Shown one piece after another: positions 12,460-22,000 of a DNA stretch of 37,248 bases (its first letter is position 1; each line of letters starts with the position of its first letter). Location: positions 1-37,248 of IMG/VR virus record IMGVR_UViG_3300025141_000306; one strand, written 5' to 3'. The notes under the pieces are model-generated. The model saw only the letters and a list, made by a program, of their open reading frames with translations, was not told the DNA's origin and did not search any database. The position numbers and the translations under genes are program-made. This DNA comes from a virus.

Positions 12460-12936
12460 ATGTTAAATAAAAGTATAATAATTGGCGAGCTAGTTAATGA
12501 GCCTGAAGAGCGTCAGGTGGGACAGAAAAGCGTTCTTAATCTTAGGGTTAAGACTTGGGAAACCAGCAACGGACAGCGGTATGATGCTTACCACTCTGTT
12601 CAAATCTGGGGAGACAGGACCAAGGCGGAGGCAAGAGAGTGTAGGGTTGGTGACCTTGTTATGTGTGAAGGTAAATACACCACCAGAAAGGCAGAAAAGA
12701 ATGGCCAAACGGCGTACTATTCATCGCTTACTGCGTTTAATGTCAGCAAGTTTACTTCGCAAGGTATCAGCCAAGGGGAAGCCCAGCCAAGGGTGGGGGA
12801 AGGCCGTCCCTCTGATAGAACCCGTCCTCCAGTCGGTGGAGGACATGGACCGGTGGATACTGGGAACGGTGCGACACATAGCACTAGCGTATCTGATTCC
12901 AGCGACAGAAGTAATGATGTCCATGACCAGTGGTAG
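12460..12936 (+). CDS. ssb: Single-stranded DNA-binding protein
   Basis: Coats single-stranded DNA at the fork. The 158-residue protein has an OB fold (about 1-107): NKSIIIGELVNEPEERQVGQ, VLNLRVKTWETSNGQRYDAY, VQIWGDRTKAEARECRVGDL and VMCEGKYTTRKAEKNGQTAY give the SSB strand order. A Gly/Ser/Asp-rich disordered tail follows. Oddity: the tail ends NDVHDQW instead of the usual acidic DDDIPF-type tip that binds partner proteins, so it may not recruit host SSB partners. ATG 12460 is 4 bases after the nuclease stop, behind a weak SD (GGAG further upstream). Its 3' end overlaps the next small gene by 23 bases in another frame. Confidence 0.85.
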   Translation: MLNKSIIIGELVNEPEERQVGQKSVLNLRVKTWETSNGQRYDAYHSVQIWGDRTKAEARECRVGDLVMCEGKYTTRKAEKNGQTAYYSSLTAFNVSKFTSQGISQGEAQPRVGEGRPSDRTRPPVGGGHGPVDTGNGATHSTSVSDSSDRSNDVHDQW

Positions 12937-13153
12937 CGATGAGCTAGGGTTTGAAGTGGAAGATGATAGTCTTGCTCCTTGTATTCGCATACCTTGGGAC
13001 AAGACTATCATCCGACACAGCATAACCCTTATACGGTACGACCATACCACGAGAATGATATACGACAGCAAGGGTAAGCTCAAAGGGTTTATCTTTGTTG
13101 ACGAGGAGTCTATCGTTCGGTGGCTTGCTGTCGATGGAGACTACCTTGAGTAG
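12914..13153 (+). CDS. Small hypothetical protein overlapping ssb (79 aa)
   Basis: Unrecognised. The frame is open back to 12497 inside ssb, but that upstream part has the odd composition of a shadow frame. The protein-like part begins near the tandem ATG codons at 12914/12917/12923. SD sites are weak, so translation is probably coupled to ssb, whose stop is at 12936. An ATG at 12845 with GGTGGAGG two bases ahead is another possibility. The 79-residue protein is acidic early (GSDELGFEVEDDSLAPC), then beta-like (IIRHSITLIRYDHTTRMIYD) with GFIFVDEESIVRWLAVDGDY at the end. A small beta-barrel fold is plausible; no function is evident. Confidence 0.5.
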   Translation: MMSMTSGSDELGFEVEDDSLAPCIRIPWDKTIIRHSITLIRYDHTTRMIYDSKGKLKGFIFVDEESIVRWLAVDGDYLE

Positions 13154-13478
13154 TCGTTCTCGCCGTAGCAATACACTAGCAAGGCAGCGCCTTAGAAAAT
13201 TAAAGGCGCACCTTGGTAGTGTTCACGCTATGCAACATAGTCTGTTTACCAACACTGGATGCAGAACAGAGATTAGTTGTATCTATGACTGGCTCGCTGG
13301 TGTCCGGTGTCCAGATGGTAGGATTGTTACCCTTGGTCCGCCGGTAAGATACCTTGTTAACGAGTGGATCTCTTCATTCGATTACGAGCTTCCATCCATC
13401 TACGGCCCCTTCGACGAGGATTGGTGGTGGACCCTTGTTGGTCCCTCGTATGAAGAGCTACCAATAAACGCAACATAG
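13134..13478 (+). CDS. Hypothetical protein (114 aa)
   Basis: Unrecognised 114-residue protein. ATG 13134 is used because the only earlier in-frame start is a TTG with no SD; it overlaps the upstream gene by 20 bases and has no strong SD of its own, so coupling is likely. The N-terminus is basic (SSRSRRSNTLARQRLRKLKA), suggesting nucleic-acid contact. A cysteine-containing middle (CRTEISCIYDWLAGVRCPDG) and an aromatic acidic C-terminus (GPFDEDWWWTLVGPSYEEL) follow. It lies between ssb and the resolvase, so a replication accessory role is likely but unproven. Confidence 0.55.
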   Translation: METTLSSRSRRSNTLARQRLRKLKAHLGSVHAMQHSLFTNTGCRTEISCIYDWLAGVRCPDGRIVTLGPPVRYLVNEWISSFDYELPSIYGPFDEDWWWTLVGPSYEELPINAT

Positions 13479-13486
13479 GTAAAGCA

Positions 13487-14011
13487 ATGAACAAAGCACA
13501 CTACATTATAGGATTAGACTTAGGCACCAAGTGCGGCTGGGCTGTGCTGGGTAACGGTGTCCTTACACCAGTGGGTAAGCGCATCGCTTCTGGAACTTGG
13601 AACTTCTCACCAAAGCGTCACGAGGGTGGCGGTATGCGCTATGTTAGGTTCGCCAATAAGCTTAGAGAACTACTTGATAAGTGGTCCTTTGATATATCCC
13701 CTCAAGGAACCAGCGTTCATGTTGCGTTTGAAGAAGTAAGGAGACATCGGGGTGTCACTGCTGCTCATGTCTACGGTGGGCTTATGGCAACACTACAATC
13801 TGTGCTTGAGGACAGAGAGACAAAGATACCCTATGTCAGCATCCCAGTAGGGACGATTAAGAAGCACGCCACAGGAAAAGGAAACGCGAGTAAAGAACAG
13901 ATGATGACCAGCGCAAAAAAACAATGGGAGGATGAAGGCTGGGAATTGCAAGATGATAACGAAGCTGATGCACTTTGGGTGGCATCGGCATACCTAAACG
14001 GATTATTCTAG
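13487..14011 (+). CDS. RuvC-like Holliday junction resolvase
   Basis: Probable endonuclease that resolves branched DNA before packaging. The 174-residue protein shows the RNase H-like RuvC fold: YIIGLDLGTKCGWAV with catalytic Asp11, VHVAFEEVRRHRG with Glu82 or 83, and the C-terminal LQDDNEADALWVASAYL with acidic residues 156-161. Its length matches RuvC (~170). The GxDxGTxxGWAV start is common to phage RuvC-type proteins. ATG 13487 follows a modest AGGTAA. Its place between the recombination genes and the primase is typical of phage replication modules. Confidence 0.8.
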   Translation: MNKAHYIIGLDLGTKCGWAVLGNGVLTPVGKRIASGTWNFSPKRHEGGGMRYVRFANKLRELLDKWSFDISPQGTSVHVAFEEVRRHRGVTAAHVYGGLMATLQSVLEDRETKIPYVSIPVGTIKKHATGKGNASKEQMMTSAKKQWEDEGWELQDDNEADALWVASAYLNGLF

Positions 14012-14050
14012 TTCGTTAGACCCAAAAACTAATCTCAATCAGGAGTTAAT

Positions 14051-15700
14051 ATGAACGATTATACTATTGAAAATGTACGAAACAACTCTGATATTCAGGA
14101 GTTGTTCGGTGATTATGCCAAAATAAAAAGACAAGGGGGTGAGGTTTTCGTTGTTTGCCCTTTTCATTCAGAGAAAACACCAAGCTTGCATGTTGAGCCA
14201 GAGCGTGGTGTGTTCTACTGTCACGGATGCGGAGCCAGTGGAGACATCTTTACCATACCAATGAAGCTTGAGGGTCTAGGATTCATTGATGCGGTTCAGT
14301 ATGTGGCTGATAGGTTCAACATTCACATAGACAAAGACCTTAATGACGATGGGCACAAGATGAGGGATGACATGAGGTCTGCCCTTGCGATTGCTTTTGA
14401 TTACTTCCGGCTCTCTGTTTCTGATAAAGCAGCATCCGTTTACCTGAAAGAAAGAAAGATAACAGATGAGTCTATTGATTCTTGGGGCATTGGATATTCT
14501 CCTCGTTCATCGTCTGAGCTTGTCCAAAGGTTAAGAGATAAGGGCTTGGTAGATGCGGCTGTCAGTGCCGGTGTTCTTAGGATGGGCCACGGTTCGCCAA
14601 CCTGCGTATTCTCCAACAGGATTATCTTCCCCATACGGAACAGAATAGGACAACTGGTATCCTTTGCTGGCAGGGACATAACAGGCAATGCCAAGGCAAA
14701 GTATATTAACGGAAAGGAAACAACGCTTTACAATAAGTCCAAGGTTCTTTTTGGCATAAACAAATCAATCCCATCAATCAGAGATTGGGGCAGGGTTATA
14801 CTGGTCGAGGGATACTTCGATGTTATTGCTCTGCACCAAGCCGAGATAAGCGAGGCGGTAGCCACTTGCGGGACAGCACTAACGAAAGACCATGTTAAGC
14901 TTTTCTCTAAGCTGACAGACAAAGCCCTGTGCTTCTTTGACTCTGATGATGCAGGTAGGAGAGCAGCGTCTAAGGCACTGCCTATGCTGGCCAAGAATAA
15001 TGTTGATTCACTTATGGTTAACCTCCCAGACGGGATGGACCCAGCAGACTACGCCACATCTAAATCATTAGAAGAGCTAATGGATAGAATAGAAGAAGCG
15101 GAACCGTTGCTATCAACTTGGCTACGCTCCCTGTCACGGGACCATGATAAGACACCACATGGCCGTCAGGCTGCGGCTAATGAGGCTGTACCAGTGATAA
15201 GATCATATCCAGTAATCGCTAGGGATGTGGTTCTACGACAGGTATCAGACATCCTAAGCGTCCCGTATGCAGCCCTTAAGCGGCTCGTAGGGCAACCTGC
15301 ACCCAAAGACCCGGTTGACTCTGTAGCGGCCACTCACGACCCCTTAGCGTTGGCTATGGCGGGTATCCTGATGAAGCATGGTCACCTAGTTGAATCAGTT
15401 AGAGCATCATTCAATCTGGATTGGATTGATGGGCATGATGAGAGGGAATCTTTAGAGAAGATCCTAGCTGGGGAGCCAGCCTATACGGTGGCTAGGAAGG
15501 CAGCAGAGGAACTACAACCAAAGCTACATAGGATCGCAACCGGAACGGGACACGATGACCCTGAGAGAAGCTTGGGGAAGGTTGTATCGCGGATAGAGAT
15601 GCGGCACATCGCAAGAGAATTACCCAGCCAACCCGCCGATAGCAGACTACAGATGCAGAAACGAAGGCTAGAGTTGCAAAGAAAGATAGCTACTCTTTAG
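14051..15700 (+). CDS. DnaG-type DNA primase
   Basis: Makes RNA primers for lagging-strand synthesis. AGGAG lies 5 bases before ATG 14051. The 549-residue protein has a CHC2 zinc domain (Cys36, His39, Cys57, Cys60 in CPFHSEKTPSLHV and FYCHGCGASGD). A catalytic core follows (LKERKITDESIDSWGIGYSP, VSFAGRD) with a TOPRIM domain whose motifs are VILVEGYFD (Glu253) and CFFDSDDAGRRAA (Asp297, Asp299). The C-terminal ~180 residues are helical and may bind the helicase. No fused helicase is present, which fits a separate DnaB-like gene at 8353. It is the last gene of the rightward block, and its stop overlaps the convergent gene by 11 bases. Confidence 0.92.
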   Translation: MNDYTIENVRNNSDIQELFGDYAKIKRQGGEVFVVCPFHSEKTPSLHVEPERGVFYCHGCGASGDIFTIPMKLEGLGFIDAVQYVADRFNIHIDKDLNDDGHKMRDDMRSALAIAFDYFRLSVSDKAASVYLKERKITDESIDSWGIGYSPRSSSELVQRLRDKGLVDAAVSAGVLRMGHGSPTCVFSNRIIFPIRNRIGQLVSFAGRDITGNAKAKYINGKETTLYNKSKVLFGINKSIPSIRDWGRVILVEGYFDVIALHQAEISEAVATCGTALTKDHVKLFSKLTDKALCFFDSDDAGRRAASKALPMLAKNNVDSLMVNLPDGMDPADYATSKSLEELMDRIEEAEPLLSTWLRSLSRDHDKTPHGRQAAANEAVPVIRSYPVIARDVVLRQVSDILSVPYAALKRLVGQPAPKDPVDSVAATHDPLALAMAGILMKHGHLVESVRASFNLDWIDGHDERESLEKILAGEPAYTVARKAAEELQPKLHRIATGTGHDDPERSLGKVVSRIEMRHIARELPSQPADSRLQMQKRRLELQRKIATL

Positions 15701-16001
15701 TTGCCAGCTTCTCCCTAATCCACTGGATGTTCTCACTAAGGGTAAGCAGTGTCGCTTTGACCTCTTTGAGAGAATCATTGAAGTTATTGCTGTTAGCTTC
15801 TAGCCTGACCACATCTTCTCTGACAGCCGAGATTTCCTTGTCTATCCTTAGTGTTACCTTGCTTGCTCTCTGTTCCATTGAATCAACCTGAGACACTAGG
15901 CGGCGCAGAAAAAAGCTGAGAACACCGAATAAAAGCAGAGAAATAGCCTGTGCGCTGATGGCGATTGTTGTTCCATACTCTTCCAATTTCCATGTTCCCA
16001 T
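15690..16001 (-). CDS. Membrane-anchored coiled-coil protein (103 aa)
   Basis: Unrecognised 103-residue protein with one N-terminal membrane segment (AISAQAISLLLFGVLSFFLR, about 14-33) followed by a long charged helix with coiled-coil heptads (VSQVDSMEQRASKVTLRIDK … IQWIREKL). It is the last gene of the leftward virion block, directly after the giant gene. No SD is seen before ATG 16001. Such an anchor-plus-coil layout is found in spanins, in some holin partners and in virion ejection factors. Placement beside late genes makes a lysis (inner spanin-like) or ejection role possible, but there is no lipobox partner nearby. Confidence 0.6.
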   Translation of the reverse strand: MGTWKLEEYGTTIAISAQAISLLLFGVLSFFLRRLVSQVDSMEQRASKVTLRIDKEISAVREDVVRLEANSNNFNDSLKEVKATLLTLSENIQWIREKLATKE

Positions 16002-16041
16002 TCGTTTGTGTAAGGCTTTAGTCCTAGTTTCCTATTAGCAT

Positions 16042-16065
16042 ATTATGCGTACTCCTGAGCATAAT
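16042..16065. repeat. Inverted repeat after the giant gene
   Basis: ATTATGC (16042-16048) and GCATAAT (16059-16065) are perfect inverted copies with a 10-base loop, just beyond the stop of the giant gene. The stem is AT-rich with no T-run, so it is at most a weak terminator or mRNA end-protection hairpin. Confidence 0.35.
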
Positions 16066-16068
16066 TTA

Positions 16069-19000
16069 TCATTTGAATGGAACATAGGACCTCTCCCAAG
16101 ACTTGAGTAAGCCTATAGACTCCAAATACTTTGTAAGTTGTTTCTCCATCCGCTTCTCTGAATAGGCTCGCATAAGCTCTGGATCAGTCTGTTTAATCCT
16201 GATGCCAGAGCCAGCGTCAAGGACGCTATACATAAAGGGTAGCTCTTTCAATTCATCTTCGACGACCCCGCCCTCACCGGTAAGCTCCTCGCGTGGTATG
16301 GTTCTACTAATAAGGAATTGGTCAGTCATAGCTGCGGCATCACGGAGGCTACGGCTCCAAGGCATTGAACCTAAGACATGGTTTGGAGCACCATCAACCT
16401 TAACAAAGCTCTTCCAAGACCCACTGTACTTGTCGTATACTGTGTACCCCTTAAGCCCGGTTCTATGTGCCATAATATCGGCCATCGTATCACCAACGAA
16501 TGGAACCTGCCGTATAGCCCCAACAGCTTCAGCAACAAGGCGACCATCTGTTAGTTCGTTAATTGGCTTATCAAAGAACATGTGTTGTCGGGTTCCCACC
16601 TCAACAGCAAAGCGAAGCAGGGCGTGTGTCTCGCCCATAAACCTAATCCACCTACTCCTTGAACTAAAGGCGCGTGCTTGTTGCTCTCTGCCCAACTCTC
16701 CCGGCAGTGGCAATACTGGCCAGTTACGAAGGTCTGCTGCGCCCATTAGCAGCGACATGCTGTTAACCAAGGCTTCTTGCGGTAGACCCAAGCCCTGAAC
16801 CTGTGCGTTCTTAAGACGGGGGAAGTAGTCTTTGCCAAGCTTACCCCATTGTAAATCGTAGTTCTGCCAAGGGATGATACCCTTCTTGCCCTTGATTCTC
16901 TTGATCGCTGGAACAGGTATATCGCCAGCCCATGTGTTCTCCAACGAAAGGAGGGGTAGCTGTATGGTGTGCAGGTAATGAGTCTCCCGCTCTCTTAGCT
17001 TTTCTTTAGAGAGTGGGTCATAGTCTACGAAGCGTTCACCCGCTGACTCTGACTGACTAGCCGAGAGCGCCTGTGGTAAGCCATCAATCATTAGTCGGTG
17101 GAAGTTGGCGTACATCTGTGGTGATGTTCGCATCAAGTCAAACTGTAAGGCAACATTCTTTTGGTTCCAAGTAAAGAACGGAACAAGAAGCCTCATGTAC
17201 CTCTTCTGAACTTGGGTAAGATCACCATAGTTGAATAGGAACTTGTTGACATGTGCGGTAGCATCAGAGAAGCTGTTCGTCTTCTTGAAGTTTGATAAGA
17301 AGTTAAAAACACGGGCTTGGTTTTCAACAGTCCTAGCAACAAACTCACTACCAATTTTCTTTGGTAGGGCGATGGGAACGCCGCCGGTCATAATCGTAGG
17401 AACCGTAACGAGCAGAGCGTCCTCCACAGCACTGGCAACCTTGCCCACCTTAGAAGCGCGGAGGGCATCACCCCTAGCACCGCCGAGAAGAGCCTTCTCA
17501 AGCAGTTGCTGCTCTGCCATCGCTATATCAACCACCTGAGTAAAGGCGGGGCTAACAACACCCCTGTTCGTGAGTTCTGTCACAAGGTCATCTGCGCTCA
17601 TCCAGAAGTCATCTGTAAGCTGGAAACCGTCATCTAAGATTGACTTCATGCCGCTTTTCTTAAATATAGTTCTTGCAGTGAAGTGCTTCGTCTTCTCCCA
17701 CTCGCTTGCTGTGGCAGGTAAAGCCCTGTTCAATGATGCCCAAGCTTTCTCAAGGCTTCCGTACTCCTCGACCCAACGAGTGGCGTTGGCGAGACGAAGA
17801 CCTTGACGGTGTGTTTTAAGATTTAGAACACCCATTGGCCCAAGGTCAAACGCCATAGAGACATTGTTGGCAAGCCAGTTTCTTGTAGAGAAGGCGACAG
17901 CAATAACAGTTACACGAGTCTTCCAGAAGTTGTTGATCTTCTCAAGTGACCTTCTGGCAAACCCAGCGATCTTGGGGTCCATCTCAATAACTTCAGTCAT
18001 GTTTTGCTTAACAACCGCAGGGATGTATTGCTCCCAAAGCTTGGTGTCTGCATCAAGGTAAGAGGACAGAAACTTACCTCTTACTTTTGGAACATTAGGT
18101 GCGTGCTTACGAGTCAGGACATTTATCTCTTCGGCAATCTCGTCCCAGACCTTGGGGGCAAAGCCCCTATCAAACCTAAACTCTGCCAGCTTTCTTGCCT
18201 CTTCAATCTTCTCTGGTGTCGCTTGCGCCTTCCTCATCTTCTCGCCTATATCGGCATCCCAACTCTTTCGGAAAGCGTCCAGACCATTGTTATACCTAGT
18301 GTTAAAGACAGCAACGGCATCGTAAAGGTCTTGGCCCTTTCCGGCTTGTGCTGCACGCAGCCTAAGCAACGCTTGCTCTGTTTGCAGCGTACCCTTTACT
18401 TCGATGGTGTTTCGCATCCACGATGCAAAGCCCTTCTCAACTGGTTCCTTTAGCTCGTCCGCCAATCGCTCTATAGCTTTTTGAACGCCAACCCCCTCCT
18501 CGCCAGCTACGGTTGGGAACCTAGCGAGTAGGTCTTCAAGCTTTCCATTGATGAACAGTTCCATCTCTTCGGTTGAGTAATGGCGACTAAAGACAGGAAC
18601 ATAGTCCAGTTCCTGTGCAAGCTCCTGTGCTGTCTTAAGCACTCCGGGTGTCCGCTCCACAGCAACGCCAAGGTTAGTGTCGCCAGCCCTAATGCCCTTC
18701 ATTACTCCGGTTGCTATGAGTGTCGTGAGGAAGTCTTGTGTCGTTAGCGCATGGTTTGCCTGTGTGTAGCGTGCCCACAGTAAAGTAGGATCTAGTGCGA
18801 TAATATCCGTACTCCCTTTCTTGGCGTTAGTAATCGCATTTATCTCTAGTATACTACCGGCAAGACCACGCTTCTTACTCGCATCCATCTCTCTCATTAA
18901 CAGTTGTTCTAAGCCTTTGGTGCTGCCTCCTCCCCTTGAAATCTTATCGTAGACGGCCATCTCAACACCAACTTCGGAAGCTTCTTTATACAAGTGAGGC

Positions 19001-22000
19001 GCATACTCAACAACACCCCAACGCTGCATCATCTCTGTCTTGTTCCGCATAAAGGAAAGGCTGCGCTTAGAATACTCATGTTCGTATGTTTTAATAAGCC
19101 CGTTTAGCTCTTCCATTACTGGCTTTAGGTCTGACGCAACATCTCCATATCTACGACCGATAACAGATGGATACTTTTTAGTTATCTGCTTTGTCATTTC
19201 CTTTGATATGCCTCGTGGCATCTCTCTTAGGACCGAGAAGGCCGCGAATAGCTGGTCTTCAACGGACAGGTTCTTCTCTGCGACAAGGAGTGCAAAGTCA
19301 TCCCAGAGCTTGGCTTCCCACACCTCAAAGTCTCTGCCGTCAAACTTTATCTCGTTGTCGATGATATAGGGTGGGAACTTAGGTCGTGCTACCCTAGCAA
19401 GCTTGGCCTTCAAATCGTCTAAATCTTTTATAAGCGGCTCTGCAAGATTACCATGCTCGTCTGTTATCTTTTTCTTTGCAAGAGCAGCCGCCCTGCGGGT
19501 TTCCACAACAAACTTACCGGGCTTGCCTTTCGTTTTGAGCATACTAAGCATGTCGTCCTTTATCTTCTGGACATCAGCAGTAATGGTTTCTGCCCTCATC
19601 TTGGATACGCTTCGTTTGACGGTAGCTCTTTTTGCCACCTCAGATAACAGAGCCTTAAGCTCAGGGTCCATTATGCGCTGACGAGAGAGAAGGGTTGTCA
19701 TTGCATCCATAAAGTCATCATAGGTCAAGCCTTTGAGGGCATCACCAAGGTTCCGCCCCTTCAAGCTATCCGCCGTTAATCCAGTCGGACCCATAGGCGT
19801 TCTTCGTATCGGAGGTGCCTCGTCTGGTAGGGCTGCCTTTATTCTCTTCCCATACTTTTTATTGATGGTCTTTAGAGAGTCCAGTATGACATCATTACCG
19901 CCGTGTAGAAGCCCGTTAAGTATGCGAATAAAGCTGTTATGAAACTCGTCTAAGGCTCCAGACCTCTTCCTAATAGAATTAAGACCAGACATGATATTAT
20001 CTGCGGCTTTAGAAAGTGCTCCGCTTGGCTTGAACTCCCGCCCAAGTCCACCCTCCTTGCTCCACTCTCCTAAGTCACGAAGAAGGAACTCAAGGTTCTC
20101 CATCTCGTCTAGCGTAGAAAATCCAGATAGTCTTTGTGACTCTAACTTCTCAAGAACCTTAACCACATCATTTATAAGACCGTCGATGTCAGGGCTAAGA
20201 GCAACCCTTTTGGGGTCTAGGTCTTTCTTTATATTTTCAATAGCTTTTCTAAGTTCTTTCTGGTATTTCTCGCTTAGTCCAAGCTTTCCTTCCTCTCCTA
20301 GAAGCGCCCTAGAAACCTTACCTGTCTGAGCCTTAAGGTTCTTGGCTGCACCTTCGCTGAGAGGTTTGGCCGCCCCTTTGCCTCGCTTAGTAGCGGCTGG
20401 GATAAACGGCTCAAATGGAACCTCAGACTTAAGGATGTCGATGTCTTTCCATTTTTTAATTGGTGGTCCTCCTACCACGGGGTAAGATGGCTTTGGTTTC
20501 CTGATAGGCAGACCAGAAAATGGTTTGGGGCCACCTTTAACAGTACCGAAACGCTCCAGAAGATCATCTGTTAGGTCTAAGACATTATCTAGCGCAGTGT
20601 ATTGACCCTTTTTTAGCCCAAGAAGATCAGCAACGGCCTCAACAAACTTCGTCCACGCAGACTCTTGATCAATCTTAATTGTCTTCAAGAAGCTTTGAGT
20701 ATCCTTGTGCGCGAACGCATAAGAAATAAGCTCGTCCACACCCTTTTTATCCTTAAGCTGGATGTTGAACTGCACCAGACCAAGCTCTCTCAACTCTTGA
20801 GGATCAAGGTCACGCAGTTTCCTTCCGATTGTTACTCTTAAGTTTTCGAGCTTGCTATATAGCTTGTCCGATTTTGACTTTTGCGCGGCCCTAAGAGCAC
20901 GAAATGTGGCGGCGTGTGTTAGTTCGTGGGCAAGCACTTCTGTGGTGACACCCTTATTTAGCTTGTTAAGCCAAATAACATCGAGGTGGGCTTCACCTGT
21001 GGTGGGTGTTGTGGTGGCACCGCCATATCCACCCCTTGGCCCCCGTGGGTGCAACATCTCCATACCAAACATTCCGGCCAAATCTTGACTAGCTTCACTC
21101 CCATCAAAAACCCTAACCTTTCCAGATTTATCAATCTTAGGTAAGATTCTTTCTATCAAAGCACTGGTGGCATCGTCAGCGCTTTCGATAAGAAACTCTG
21201 CGGCCTTTCCGAAAGATATTCCTGATCCTATCTTCGACTCAACCACATGACTGGGCACCCTCTTTATCTCAGACTTAAGAATACCCATCGGCTTTTCAGC
21301 ACCGCGCCTAGGCCAGTATCTAGCAAGCTCGTCCGTGGGTGCATCGAGAACAGCTTCCGTTAGGCGAAGAACCTCTGCAAGAACATTCTGATCTCCCTTG
21401 CCTAGACCAAGGAAACCGGCAACAATCTCTACGAACTTAGTCCAAGCCGACTGTCGCTCAAAATGAATCTTCTTCAGACCATCACGAACGCCTTTGTTTG
21501 TTAAACCCCACGATATAAGCTCGTCTGCATTAAACTTTGTTGGTAGCAGATCCTTGGTGTGCTTGCTCTGTTGGACTATTTTTACAAGATTATTTAACTC
21601 AGAAACATAACCAGCCAAGTGGCTTGAAGCGCTCGGAAAGTCTGTTGCAAAGTGAATCCGCATTGAAGTTGCGTTATGCAGAAGCTCGTGTACTAGCGTT
21701 TCTGGATTGACGCCGTGGTATTTGCCGTAACGGATAGAGTTAGAAACACTTCTTATGTGAATCTCTGTAATCGTACCAGTTGCCTGACCGTCAGACAGAG
21801 CAGCCTGAATCGTGCCCTTTGGGGTTGTAGTAATCGGTATGGGGGCGCTAACGCCGTATGACCCACCACCAGACATTGTTATTCTTCTGTTGGGGTGCAG
21901 AGATAATTTTGGAGTCTTATCCAGATGATTGAGAAAGACAAAGCTCTCATCACTGAGATGAGGTATTATTTTATTTAGGATATGAACAAGCGCCTTATCA

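Noticed and set aside
12497-12913. Long upstream extension of the 79-aa gene through ssb
   Set aside because: The composition is that of an out-of-frame shadow of the OB fold, and no SD precedes the far start.
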